Under the pieces are notes generated by a model. The model was not told the origin of the DNA. It did no database searches and saw only the letters and a program-made list of their open reading frames with translations. The position numbers were made by a program, and so were the translations under genes. 64,000 nt of DNA from Curtobacterium sp. UNCCL20 (GTDB lineage Bacteria; Actinomycetota; Actinomycetes; Actinomycetales; Microbacteriaceae), in contig NZ_FNKG01000001.1 of assembly GCF_900101675.1 (NCBI RefSeq), positions 1,719,378 through 1,783,377 of the forward strand, given 5' to 3'. This document shows positions 1 to 8,246 of this stretch, one piece after another (position 1 is the stretch's first letter; each line of letters starts with the position of its first letter).

Positions 1-742
1 CCAGTGGGTGGGGTTCAAGAACTTCGAGGCCCTGTTCGCCGACCCGCAGGTGTGGGAGGCGCTGCTCAACAGCGTCATCTACATGGCGATCTGCCTGCCG
101 CTGCTGACGGTCCTCCCGCTCCTCATGGCCGTGCTCGTGCAGCAGAAACTGCCCGGTATCGCCTTCTTCCGCACCGCGTACTACACGCCGGTGATCGCCT
201 CCGCGGTGGTCGTCGGGCTGATCTGGACGTGGATCCTCGACGACCGCGGGGTCGTCAACGAGATCGCGAAGGCGCTCGGGGTCGTGCAGGGCAGCATCCC
301 GTTCCTCACGGACCGGTGGCTGCTGCTCATCAGCGCGATCAGCCTGACCGTCTGGAAGGGCCTCGGCTACTACATGATCATCTTCCTCGCCGCCCTCGGG
401 AACGTCGGCAAGGACCTGCACGAGGCCGCGGCGCTCGACGGCGCCGGCTCCGTCCGCCGGTTCTGGTCGGTCACCATGCCGGGGGTGCGGGGCACGATGA
501 CCCTCGTCGGGATCCTGGTGTGCGTGAGCGCGCTCCGGGTGTTCAGCGAGCTCTACATCCTCACCAACGGCACCGGCGGACCAGGCGGGCAGGACAACTC
601 GCTCGTGATGCTCATCCAGCAGTACGCCCGCGGCTTCACCGGCAACCTCGGCTACGCGTCCGCCCTGAGCCTCCTGCTCTTCGTGGTGACGCTCATCCCG
701 ATGCTCGCCCTCGCGCGGATGAACTCGAAGGCGGACAAGTGA
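1..742 (+). CDS. Sugar ABC transporter permease, MalF/UgpA type (5' truncated)
   Basis: Inner-membrane subunit of a binding-protein-dependent carbohydrate importer. The visible protein has several hydrophobic helices and the permease cytoplasmic loop EAAALDGAGSVRRFWSVTMPGV (EAAxxDGA...P), which docks on the ATPase. The frame is open to the left edge: it runs Gln-Trp before the GTG at 8 and continues into the conserved VGFKNFEALF segment, so the N-terminus, roughly the first 50-70 residues, lies outside the window. It ends in a GTGA overlap with the next permease, so the two are translationally coupled. By context its substrate is probably an oligosaccharide from high-mannose N-glycans (inference). 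The substrate-binding protein is probably just upstream, outside the window. Confidence 0.93.
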   Translation, partial: QWVGFKNFEALFADPQVWEALLNSVIYMAICLPLLTVLPLLMAVLVQQKLPGIAFFRTAYYTPVIASAVVVGLIWTWILDDRGVVNEIAKALGVVQGSIPFLTDRWLLLISAISLTVWKGLGYYMIIFLAALGNVGKDLHEAAALDGAGSVRRFWSVTMPGVRGTMTLVGILVCVSALRVFSELYILTNGTGGPGGQDNSLVMLIQQYARGFTGNLGYASALSLLLFVVTLIPMLALARMNSKADK

Positions 743-1701
743 CGAACACGACGACAACCGAACCCGCCCTGGGCGGGGCCCGCGGTGCAGCCAGCCCGAC
801 GCCGGACCTGACCGGCGCGACGGACGCGGGACGGGCCTCCCGGCCGCCCCGCAAACCGCGTCGCGTGGTGTGGGGCGTGATGTCCACGCGCGAGAAGGTG
901 ATCCGCTACGTCCTCCTCATCGTGGTGCTCTTCATCACGATCGGCCCGTTCCTCTGGCAGCTCTCGACGTCGCTCAAGGGTGCCGGCGAGGACATCTACA
1001 CCGCGAACCCGTCCTTCATCCCGACCGAACCGACGATCGAGAACTACCTCAAGGTCGCCGCCGCGATCCCGGTCTGGCGCTACATCGGCAACTCGCTGCT
1101 CGTCGCCGCGATCGACGTCTTCGGGAACATCCTGTTCGCGACCCTCGCCGGGTTCGCCCTGGCACGCCTGCAGTGGCGCTTCCGGAAGCTCGTGCTCGGC
1201 CTGTTCCTGGCGACGCTCGTGCTCCCCGGCGAGGCGACGATCATCTCCCAGTTCGTCACCGTGAAGGACCTCGGCCTCGCCGACAACCTGGTCGGCGTGG
1301 CACTGCCCGGCATGATCGCCGCGCTCAACGTGCTCCTCATGTTCAACGCGTTCCGGCAGATCCCCGAGGAGATCGACCAGGCCGCCGTGATGGACGGTGC
1401 GAACGCGATGCAGCGCCTCCGCTACATCTCACTGCCCGCCGTGCAGGGCACCATCGCCGTGATCGCGATCTTCTCGTTCATCGGCGCGTGGGACGACTTC
1501 CTCTGGCCGCTCATCGTCCTGCAGTCGCCGCAGAACCTCACCCTCACCGTCGGCCTGCAGTACCTGCAGGGCACGTTCGCCACCGACCAGCGGATGATCG
1601 CGGCCGGCACCATGATCGCCTTCATCCCGATCGCCGTGATCTTCGCCGTCCTGCAGCGCTTCTTCTTCAAGGGCGTCGAAGAAGGCGGTGTGAAGGGCTG
1701 A
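739..1701 (+). CDS. Sugar ABC transporter permease, MalG type
   Basis: Second membrane subunit of the importer, 320 residues. A GTG start overlaps the stop of the first permease (GTGA). The first 50 residues are a soluble Thr/Ala/Pro/Arg-rich tail, followed by TM1 (VIRYVLLIVVLFITIGPFLW), the typical MalG STSLKG segment and the EAA loop EEIDQAAVMDGANAMQRLRYISLPA before the last helices. No ATPase gene is present; such importers usually borrow a shared MsmK/MsiK-type ATPase encoded elsewhere (known for the family). The stop codon overlaps the ATG of the next glycosidase gene, which ties transport and intracellular cleavage into one operon. Confidence 0.93.
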   Translation: MTNTTTTEPALGGARGAASPTPDLTGATDAGRASRPPRKPRRVVWGVMSTREKVIRYVLLIVVLFITIGPFLWQLSTSLKGAGEDIYTANPSFIPTEPTIENYLKVAAAIPVWRYIGNSLLVAAIDVFGNILFATLAGFALARLQWRFRKLVLGLFLATLVLPGEATIISQFVTVKDLGLADNLVGVALPGMIAALNVLLMFNAFRQIPEEIDQAAVMDGANAMQRLRYISLPAVQGTIAVIAIFSFIGAWDDFLWPLIVLQSPQNLTLTVGLQYLQGTFATDQRMIAAGTMIAFIPIAVIFAVLQRFFFKGVEEGGVKG

Positions 1702-3056
1702 TGCGGTTCGGCGTCAACTACACCCCCTCCGTCGGCTGGTTCCACTCGTGGCTCGATTTCTCACCGTCCGACACGGCGCGGGACCTCGAGGCGATCGCGT
1801 CGCTCGGCGCCGACCACGTGCGGGTCTTCCCGCTCTGGCCGGTCGTGCAGCCGAACCGGACGCTCATCCGGCAGCAGGCGCTCGACGACGTGGCGACCGT
1901 CGTCGACATCGCCGGGTCGTTCGGACTCGACGTCAACGTCGACGCGCTGCAGGGGCACCTGTCGAGCTTCGACTTCGTGCCGTCGTGGCTCGACAGCTGG
2001 CACCGGCGGAACATGTTCACCGACCCCGAGGTGGTCGCGTCGACCGCGGCGTACGTCCGTGCGCTGGCAACGGCGGTCGCGGACCGGCCGAACCTGCTCG
2101 GGATCACCATCGGCAACGAGGTGAACCAGTTCGCGCACGCACCGCACCCGGCGCCGCACACCATCACGGCGGAGCAGGGACACGCGTGGGCGGCGGCGAT
2201 GGTCGCCGCGGCGCGGTCCGGCCTGGAGGCGCGGCTCGGCTCCGCCCCGTCGGCAGGGTCCGGCGACGAGTCGCGTCCACTGCCGCTGGTCACCGTCGCG
2301 CAGTACGACGCGGCCTGGTACGACGACGCGCAGCCGTTCGGCCCGGAGCACGCGGCGGACCACGGTGACGCGACCGTCACCCACTCGTGGGTGTTCAACG
2401 GCTCGGCCGCCCTGCACGGTGCGCTCGGCCCCGGGTCGGTCCGGCACGGGGAGTACCTCCTCCAGCTCGCCGCCGCGTGGAACCGCGACCCCGCCCGGCC
2501 GAACTGGCTGCAGGAGGTCGGCGCCCCGACGAACGTCGTCGACCCCGCCGACGCCGCGTCCTTCACCGAGCAGACCATCCGCCACGTGCTCGACGCGCAG
2601 CAGGTGCTCGGCGTCACGTGGTGGTGCTCGCACGACGTCTCCCGGTCGCTCGCCGACTTCCCCGAGCTCGAGTACGACCTCGGGCTCTTCACGAACGACG
2701 GCCGGCTGAAGCCCGCGGGCGAGGCGTTCGCTGCGATCGCCCGCTCCGGAGCCGGCGGGGCCGCGACACCACCGTCCACCGCGCTCGTCCTCGACGACGT
2801 GCTGCCGGACGGTGCCGAACGCCACGGCACACGGTCCGACTGCGCTCCGGGCGGGCGCTTCGCCGCCGCGTGGCTCGCCCTCGCGACCGCCTCGACCGAC
2901 GGACGCGGACCCCAGGTGGTCCTCCGCTCCCGGCTCGCCGACACGGGCATGCTGGCTGCGCGGGGGATCACCACGTGCGTCGACGTGCCGGACGACCTCG
3001 ACACGGACACCACCCACACCCCGATCTCGGTCGCGCACCCCGCGACCATGCCCTGA
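1701..3056 (+). CDS. Glycoside hydrolase family 5-like, probable cytoplasmic beta-mannosidase
   Basis: A 451-residue TIM-barrel glycosidase with no signal peptide, so it acts in the cytoplasm on imported sugars. It begins MRFGVNYTPSVGWFHSW. The clan GH-A acid/base Glu is in GITIGNEVNQ (about residue 140) and the probable nucleophile Glu in WLQEVGAP (about 272). The N-terminal pattern (VNYTPS-GWFH, PLWPVVQPNRT, QGHLSSFDFVPSWL) resembles what I recall of subfamily GH5_18, characterised in bifidobacteria as a beta-mannosidase on the Man-beta-1,4-GlcNAc core of N-glycans; the subfamily call is inference. The ATG overlaps the permease stop. Residues around SGLEARLGSAPSAGSG are encoded by a dispersed repeat (2220-2234) and look like a tolerated insertion. 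A beta-mannanase or other GH5 activity cannot be excluded. Confidence 0.85.
   Translation: MRFGVNYTPSVGWFHSWLDFSPSDTARDLEAIASLGADHVRVFPLWPVVQPNRTLIRQQALDDVATVVDIAGSFGLDVNVDALQGHLSSFDFVPSWLDSWHRRNMFTDPEVVASTAAYVRALATAVADRPNLLGITIGNEVNQFAHAPHPAPHTITAEQGHAWAAAMVAAARSGLEARLGSAPSAGSGDESRPLPLVTVAQYDAAWYDDAQPFGPEHAADHGDATVTHSWVFNGSAALHGALGPGSVRHGEYLLQLAAAWNRDPARPNWLQEVGAPTNVVDPADAASFTEQTIRHVLDAQQVLGVTWWCSHDVSRSLADFPELEYDLGLFTNDGRLKPAGEAFAAIARSGAGGAATPPSTALVLDDVLPDGAERHGTRSDCAPGGRFAAAWLALATASTDGRGPQVVLRSRLADTGMLAARGITTCVDVPDDLDTDTTHTPISVAHPATMP
2220..2234 (+). repeat. Dispersed GGCCTGGAGGCGCGG repeat, half-copy inside a gene
   Basis: Exact copy of the 15-base motif, read as GLEAR in the GH5 gene. 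The same motif occurs in other genes and as intergenic palindromes in this window. Confidence 0.75.
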
Positions 3057-3081
3057 CCCTCCCCAGCCCCCGGAAGGCACC

Positions 3082-6000
3082 ATGCACGACGACATCCCCC
3101 TCACCACCGGCCGCGCACGACGTGTCCTCGACGAGCGGATCCTGCCCGCCGTGCACGCCACGGCGACACCGCTCGACACCGCCTGGCACGAACTGCCGGG
3201 GGAGCCGATCCCGCCGACCGAGGGGCTCGCGCTCACGTTCGAGCCGTACGAGGTCGGCACGACGTGGGGCGCGGCGTGGGGGACGACGTGGTTCCGGCTC
3301 ACCGGGACCGTGCCCGAGGCCTGGGCCGGACGCCGGGTCGAGGCCGTGATCGACCTCGGCTTCGACAAGAACATGCCCGGGTTCCAGTGCGAGGGCCTCG
3401 TGTACCTCGCCGACGGCACCCCGGTGAAGTCGATCAACCCCCGGAACCAGTGGGTACTCGTCACCGAGCGGGCCGAGGGCGGCGAGACCGTCGAGTTCTT
3501 CGTCGAGGCCGCGTCGAACCCCGTCCTGCTCGACTACCACCCCTTCCTCGTCACGCACGAGGGCGACATCCAGACCTCGTCGTCGAAGCGCCTCTACACG
3601 AGCCGCCGGATGGACCTCGCGGTGTTCGAGTCGGACGTGCACGAGCTCGCCCTCGACATCGACGTGCTGCTCGAACTCCAGGCCGAGCTCCCCGAGGGGC
3701 CCCGGCGGATGCGCATCCTGCAGGCCCTCGACGACGCCCTCGACCGCCTCGACCTGCAGCACATCCCCGAGACCGCGGCGGACGCCCGAGCGGCACTCGC
3801 CGAGGTGCTCGCCGCCCCGGCCGAGGCCTCCGCGCACACCATCTCCGCCGTCGGGCACGCCCACATCGACTCCGCCTGGCTCTGGCCGGTGCGCGAGACG
3901 ATCCGGAAGGTCGCCCGCACCACCTCGACGATGACCGAGCTCATCGACCAGACCGACGACTTCCTGTACGGGATGTCCAGCGCTCAGCAGTACGCGTGGA
4001 TCAAGGAGCACCGTCCCGAGGTGTACGCCCGCGTGCAGGCGGCCGTCGAGGCCGGGCGCTTCCTGCCGCTCGGCGGCATGTGGGTCGAGTCGGACACCGT
4101 GATGCCGACCGGCGAGAGCATCGTGCGGCAGTTCTCGCAGGGCCAGCGGTTCTTCGAGCGCGAGTTCGGCATCCGGCCCAAGGGCGTCTGGCTGCCGGAC
4201 AGCTTCGGGTACTCGCCGGCGCTCCCGCAGCTCATGCGCCGCGCGGGGTTCGAGTGGTTCTTCACGCAGAAGATCTCGTGGAACCAGGTGAACAAGTTCC
4301 CGCACCACACCTTCCTCTGGGAGGGCATCGACGGCTCGCGGGTGTTCTCGCACTTCCCGTCGATGGACACGTACAACTCCCGGCTCTCCGGCTCCGAGGT
4401 CGCGAAGGCGTCCCGGCAGTTCCGCGAGAACCGGCTCGCCACCGGGTCGATCGCACCCGTCGGCTGGGGTGACGGCGGTGGCGGCACCACCCGCGAGATG
4501 ACCGGCACCGCCGAGCGGCTCGCCGACCTCGAGGGCAGCGCGAAGGTCCGCTGGGAGCACCCCGACGCCTTCTTCGACCGCGCGAAGTCCGAGCTGACCG
4601 ACCCGCCGGTGTGGGTGGGGGAGCTCTACCTCGAGCTGCACCGGGCCACCCTCACGAGCCAGCACGGCACGAAGCAGGGCAACCGCCGGAGCGAGCAGCT
4701 CCTCCTCGAGGCCGAGCTGTGGGCCACGACCGCCGCCGCACGGACCGACTTCACGTACCCGTACGACGAGCTCGACGCCCTCTGGCAGCAGGTCCTCCTG
4801 CAGCAGTTCCACGACATCCTGCCGGGCACCTCGATCGCCTGGGTGCACCGCGAAGCGGTCGCGAAGTACGCCGAGACGGCCGCGAGCCTGACCACGATCA
4901 TCGAGCAGGCGCTGTCGGCGCTCGCCGGTGCCGGCGACCGGACGGTCGTCGTCAACCCGGCCCCGTTCCTCCAGGCCGGCGCACCCGCGCAGGGCGCCGT
5001 CCCCGCGACCGACCTGCCGGAGCCGACCGCGGTCACCGTCACCGAGCAGGACGGCGGCCACGTGCTGACGAACGGCCTGGTCCGCGTCGTCGTGGACGCG
5101 CGCGGCCTCGTCACCAGCGCCGTCGACCTCACCACCGGACGCGAGGCGATCGCCTCCGGACAGGTCGCGAACCTGCTCCAGCTGCACCAGGACTTCCCGA
5201 ACATGTGGGACGCGTGGGACGTCGACCGGTACTACCGGAACCGCGTCGAGGACCTCGTCGACGCGTCCAGCGTGACGGCGGACGTCGACGAGCGGACCGG
5301 TGTCGCGCGCATCATCGTCGAGCGGGCGTTCGGCGACTCGAGTGTCCGGCAGGAGATCACGCTCGCGCCGGACTCCCGCACCCTCGAGTTCGACCAGACC
5401 ACCGACTGGCACGAGACCGAGAAGTTCCTCAAGGTGGCGTTCCCGCTCGACGTCCGCGCCGAGCACACCGTCGCCGAGACGCAGTTCGGCGCGCAGAAGC
5501 GGGTGACGCACACGAACACGTCGTGGGAGGCTGCGAAGTTCGAGACCTCGATGCACCGCTACGTGCTCGTGTCCGAGCCGGACTTCGGCGTCGCCCTCGT
5601 GAACGACTCGATCCACGGCTTCGACACCACGCGCGACGCCGTCGACGGGCACGTCACCACCACGGTGCGGCTCTCGCTGCTGCGGGCACCGCGGTTCCCC
5701 GACCCCGAGACCGACCAGGGCGTGCAGACGCACCGGTACGGCCTCGTGATCGGCACCGACCAGCTCGGTGCCACGTCGGCTGGAGTACGGATGAACGCGG
5801 GTGCGCGGACGATCACCGGAGCGCACGGCTTCGACCCGCTGGTGCAGGTCTCCGGCGACGTCGTGCTGTCGAGCGTCAAGCTCGCCGACGACCGGTCGGG
5901 CGACCTGGTCGTCCGCGTCTACGAACCCGTCGGGCGCCGGGGAACGGGCGGCATCGCGGTGGACGGGCCGTTCGGACCCGCAGCCGAGGTCACGCTGCTC

Positions 6001-6090
6001 GAGGAGCCGCTGGCCGACACCGATGCGTCCTCGTTCGCGGTGGACGCCTACGAGGTGCGCACCTTCCGGTTCCCGCGCGAGCGCGCCTGA
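3082..6090 (+). CDS. Alpha-mannosidase, glycoside hydrolase family 38
   Basis: Exo-alpha-mannosidase of 1002 residues without a signal peptide, expected to trim alpha-linked mannose from imported oligosaccharides in the cytoplasm. GH38 hallmarks are present: the zinc motif HAHIDSAWLWP (near residue 259), the nucleophile Asp in VWLPDSFGYSPALPQLMRRAG (near 373), and QQFHDILPGTSI, whose His completes the zinc site. An all-beta C-terminal half (from about 650) matches the family. The ATG at 3082 follows GGAAGG and lies 25 bases after the GH5 stop, so the genes are co-transcribed. Substrate linkage (alpha-1,2/1,3/1,6) cannot be read from sequence. Confidence 0.96.
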   Translation: MHDDIPLTTGRARRVLDERILPAVHATATPLDTAWHELPGEPIPPTEGLALTFEPYEVGTTWGAAWGTTWFRLTGTVPEAWAGRRVEAVIDLGFDKNMPGFQCEGLVYLADGTPVKSINPRNQWVLVTERAEGGETVEFFVEAASNPVLLDYHPFLVTHEGDIQTSSSKRLYTSRRMDLAVFESDVHELALDIDVLLELQAELPEGPRRMRILQALDDALDRLDLQHIPETAADARAALAEVLAAPAEASAHTISAVGHAHIDSAWLWPVRETIRKVARTTSTMTELIDQTDDFLYGMSSAQQYAWIKEHRPEVYARVQAAVEAGRFLPLGGMWVESDTVMPTGESIVRQFSQGQRFFEREFGIRPKGVWLPDSFGYSPALPQLMRRAGFEWFFTQKISWNQVNKFPHHTFLWEGIDGSRVFSHFPSMDTYNSRLSGSEVAKASRQFRENRLATGSIAPVGWGDGGGGTTREMTGTAERLADLEGSAKVRWEHPDAFFDRAKSELTDPPVWVGELYLELHRATLTSQHGTKQGNRRSEQLLLEAELWATTAAARTDFTYPYDELDALWQQVLLQQFHDILPGTSIAWVHREAVAKYAETAASLTTIIEQALSALAGAGDRTVVVNPAPFLQAGAPAQGAVPATDLPEPTAVTVTEQDGGHVLTNGLVRVVVDARGLVTSAVDLTTGREAIASGQVANLLQLHQDFPNMWDAWDVDRYYRNRVEDLVDASSVTADVDERTGVARIIVERAFGDSSVRQEITLAPDSRTLEFDQTTDWHETEKFLKVAFPLDVRAEHTVAETQFGAQKRVTHTNTSWEAAKFETSMHRYVLVSEPDFGVALVNDSIHGFDTTRDAVDGHVTTTVRLSLLRAPRFPDPETDQGVQTHRYGLVIGTDQLGATSAGVRMNAGARTITGAHGFDPLVQVSGDVVLSSVKLADDRSGDLVVRVYEPVGRRGTGGIAVDGPFGPAAEVTLLEEPLADTDASSFAVDAYEVRTFRFPRERA

Positions 6091-6094
6091 GACC

Positions 6095-6127
6095 CCGGCG
6101 CCGGGACTTCGGGTGTCCCGGCGCCGG
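6095..6127. terminator. GC-rich hairpin after the alpha-mannosidase gene
   Basis: Perfect 13-bp stem (6095-6107 with 6115-6127) around a 7-base loop, 5 bases after the stop codon. No T-tract follows, so termination or an RNA 3' end between the GH38 and Endo H genes is inferred from structure only. Confidence 0.7.
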
Positions 6128-6174
6128 CTCCGGTCGGCGACCGCCGGCCGGTTCATCACTCGATGAGGAGTGTC

Positions 6175-7134
6175 ATGAAGAAGTCGATGAAGTTCGGGAT
6201 CGCCGTGGCGATCGTCGCGATGGTCGCAGCGCCCATGGTGCCGGCGGCTGCCTCCGCGGCACCGTCACCCACCGGTCTCGCGCACGGGAAGGGTGCCGTC
6301 CACGGCGTCGGCCACGGCAAGCAGCCGCACACCGCCCCGGCGAAGAGCGGGCCGACGAGCATCGCCTACGTCGAGGTGAACAACGACGAGCTCGCCAACG
6401 TCGGCCGGTACCAGCTGGCCGACGGTGCGAACGCGTTCGACGTGGCGATCATCTTCGCCGCGAACATCAACTGGGACGGCACCAAGGCCGTCCTGTACAA
6501 CAACGACAAGGTGCAGGCGACGCTCGACGACGCCGCCACGCAGATCAAGCCGCTGCAGGCGAAGGGCATCAAGGTGTCGCTGTCGATCCTCGGCAACCAC
6601 CAGGGCGCCGGGATCGCGAACTTCCCGACCCAGGCCGCCGCTGCGGACTTCGCCGCGCAGGTCTCGGCCACGGTGACGAAGTACGGGCTCGACGGCGTCG
6701 ACCTCGACGACGAGTACTCCGACTACGGCACGAACGGCACGCCGCAGCCGAACCAGCAGTCGATCGGCTGGCTCATCAGCGCCCTGCGCGCCGACATGCC
6801 CGGCAAGCTCATCTCGTTCTACGACATCGGCCCGGCGTCCTCGGCGCTGTCGCAGTCGAGCAGCACGATCGGCTCGCAACTCGACTACGCCTGGAACCCC
6901 TACTACGGCACCTACTCGGCACCGTCGATCCCGGGGCTCGACGAGTCGAAGCTGTCCGCCGCGGCAGTGGACATCCAGAACACCCCGCAGTCCACCGCGG
7001 TGTCGCTCGCACAGCGCACGAAGGCCGACGGGTACGGCGTCTTCATGACGTACAACCTGCCGGGAGGCGACGAGTCCGCGTACGTCTCCTCGTTCACGAA
7101 CGTGCTCTACGGGCAGGCCGCGACGTGCCACTGA
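6175..7134 (+). CDS. Secreted endo-beta-N-acetylglucosaminidase, Endo H type (GH18)
   Basis: Cleaves between the two core GlcNAc residues of high-mannose N-glycans. The mature part is recognisably close to Streptomyces Endo H: GPTSIAYVEVNNDELANVGRY, FDVAIIFAANINWDGTK, LGNHQGAG and the catalytic DGVDLDDEY (Asp178 and Glu180 here, equivalent to the paired acids of GH18). A start at 6175 (after GAGGAG) gives MKKSMKF then a hydrophobic stretch ending AAASAAP, a standard signal peptide; an in-frame ATG at 6163 would add four residues but its Shine-Dalgarno is poorer. 319 residues, single domain, probably released. It sits behind a hairpin with its own ribosome site, so it may be transcribed separately from the intracellular mannosidases. 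Confidence 0.95.
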   Translation: MKKSMKFGIAVAIVAMVAAPMVPAAASAAPSPTGLAHGKGAVHGVGHGKQPHTAPAKSGPTSIAYVEVNNDELANVGRYQLADGANAFDVAIIFAANINWDGTKAVLYNNDKVQATLDDAATQIKPLQAKGIKVSLSILGNHQGAGIANFPTQAAAADFAAQVSATVTKYGLDGVDLDDEYSDYGTNGTPQPNQQSIGWLISALRADMPGKLISFYDIGPASSALSQSSSTIGSQLDYAWNPYYGTYSAPSIPGLDESKLSAAAVDIQNTPQSTAVSLAQRTKADGYGVFMTYNLPGGDESAYVSSFTNVLYGQAATCH

Positions 7135-7156
7135 CGTCCGGTCCGCAGCGGCGGCT

Positions 7157-7201
7157 CGCGCCCCGCGTCTCCTCGGCATCGGCCTGGAGGCGCGGGGCGC
7201 G
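7157..7201. repeat. REP-like inverted repeat, probable terminator of the Endo H gene
   Basis: Arms 7157-7172 and 7186-7201 pair over 16 bases with one G-T wobble. The right arm carries the GGCCTGGAGGCGCGG motif (7181-7195). It lies 22 bases after the stop. Confidence 0.75.
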
Positions 7202-7255
7202 TCCGATGCCGGGTTCCGTTCCCCGGATGGCGGATCCGGACTGGGAAACCGGTCG

Positions 7256-7267
7256 TACGATCGCGAC
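7256..7267 (+). promoter_or_regulatory. TANNNT box spaced for a leaderless start
   Basis: TACGAT at 7256-7261 is followed by six bases and then the GTG start at 7268. No Shine-Dalgarno sequence is visible, so translation from the first transcribed codon is likely (inference). Confidence 0.5.
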
Positions 7268-7558
7268 GTGGAACTCGAGTTCAGCGGCGAGGTGATCGAG
7301 TGGCGCGGGCCGGCGCCGTTCTTCTACGCGGTCGTGCCACCCGACGCCGCCGAGGTCATCCACGAACTCGCCCCCATGCTCACCTACGGCTGGGGTGTGA
7401 TCCCGGCACGGGTGACGATCGGCGCGGTGACCTGGACGACCTCGCTGTTCCCGAAGGACGGCGGGTACCTCGTGCCGCTCCGCGCTGCCGAACGTCGACG
7501 TGCCCAGGTCGAGCTCGGCGATGCCCCGACGATCACCCTCGAGCTCGGCGGTCCGTAG
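7268..7558 (+). CDS. DUF1905 domain protein
   Basis: A 96-residue soluble protein matching the DUF1905 pattern: FSGEVIEWRGPAPFFYAVVP near the start, GWGVIPARVTIGAVTWTTSLFPKDGGYLVPLRAAERRR, and a short beta-rich end. The family is a small beta-barrel of unknown function, sometimes fused to bacteriocin-protection (YdeI/OmpD-associated) domains; here it stands alone. The GTG start is fixed by the promoter box directly upstream and the lack of any better start. Confidence 0.8.
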   Translation: MELEFSGEVIEWRGPAPFFYAVVPPDAAEVIHELAPMLTYGWGVIPARVTIGAVTWTTSLFPKDGGYLVPLRAAERRRAQVELGDAPTITLELGGP

Positions 7559-7659
7559 GAACGCTCTTGTGGAGAGCAACCTGCTCTCCACATGTCTGAG
7601 CCCGCCCTCGAAACACGTCCGAACGCTCCTTACGGTGACAAGCCGAGAAGGGGTGAGAG

Positions 7660-7869
7660 ATGGTGGAACGTCCGCGGCATCCGAAGAAGGACATCGAGCG
7701 CTTCATGCAATCTGCGGAAGCTCGTGGCTGGCGATTCGTGAAGGGCAAGAAGCACTACAAGGGGCTGTGCCCCTGTGGGATGCACCTGCACATGGTGCAC
7801 CTGACGCCCTCGAGTCGTCGCTACCTCGCCAATCTCGCCCACCGATGCTCGCGCCTAGACTGCTGGTGA
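7660..7869 (+). CDS. HicA-like small protein
   Basis: A 69-residue basic protein behind a strong ribosome site (AGAAGGGGTGAG). Its start, RPRHPKKDIERFMQSAEARGWRFVKGKKHYKG, looks like the compact double-stranded-RNA-binding-like fold of HicA-type mRNA interferases; LCPCGMHLHMVHLTPSSRRYLANLAHRC carries a Cys-x-Cys pair and the C-terminal helix. In related proteins I recall, HPKKDIE opens the domain and the His follows the glycine-rich turn; here the turn is GKKHYKG. The next gene begins 12 bases later and could encode its partner. Base composition is visibly less GC-rich than the neighbourhood, which hints at recent acquisition. Toxin activity is not shown by sequence. Confidence 0.6.
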   Translation: MVERPRHPKKDIERFMQSAEARGWRFVKGKKHYKGLCPCGMHLHMVHLTPSSRRYLANLAHRCSRLDCW

Positions 7870-7881
7870 CTGGAGGCCATC

Positions 7882-8208
7882 ATGACGACATACTCCCTTC
7901 GTCTCGAGTGCGAGGCGACTGACGCCGATGACCAGACGATCCGATCGGATGTCGATGCGGTGGCAGACGCCTTCTTCGACGATGAGGACGTCTTCGACCA
8001 GGACCTCGCTGTGGACATCGCGAGCAAGACGCTGACCTTCTCGCTCAACGTCGATGCCTCGAGCGAAGTCCACGCGCTCGAAGCGGGCATCGGTGCCGTC
8101 CGGAGTGCGCTGCACGCGGCCGGTGGGGGGACTCCTGGCTGGGAGGACCACTACCGCATGCTCCGCCAGGAGATCGAAGCGGACTCGCGCGGCTCCGTTC
8201 ACGCCTGA
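7882..8208 (+). CDS. Small acidic protein, possible partner of the HicA-like gene
   Basis: Unrecognised 108-residue acidic protein, MTTYSLRLECEATDADDQTIRSDVDAVADAFFDDEDVFDQDLAV..., with predicted beta-alpha layout and no membrane segment or signal. It starts 12 bases after the HicA-like gene, behind TGGAGG, so the two are surely one operon. Position, size and opposite charge are those of an antitoxin to a basic toxin, but it has neither a visible HicB-type HTH nor a ribbon-helix-helix motif. It shares the lower GC content of its neighbour. Confidence 0.6.
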   Translation: MTTYSLRLECEATDADDQTIRSDVDAVADAFFDDEDVFDQDLAVDIASKTLTFSLNVDASSEVHALEAGIGAVRSALHAAGGGTPGWEDHYRMLRQEIEADSRGSVHA

Positions 8209-8246
8209 GCCGGTCGCAGGCGGGAGCCGCGGAGGAGACTGCGGAC

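Noticed and set aside
6163..6174. Start of Endo H at the ATG at 6163
   Set aside because: The GAGGAG ribosome site lies inside this stretch and serves the ATG at 6175, which also gives the better signal peptide.
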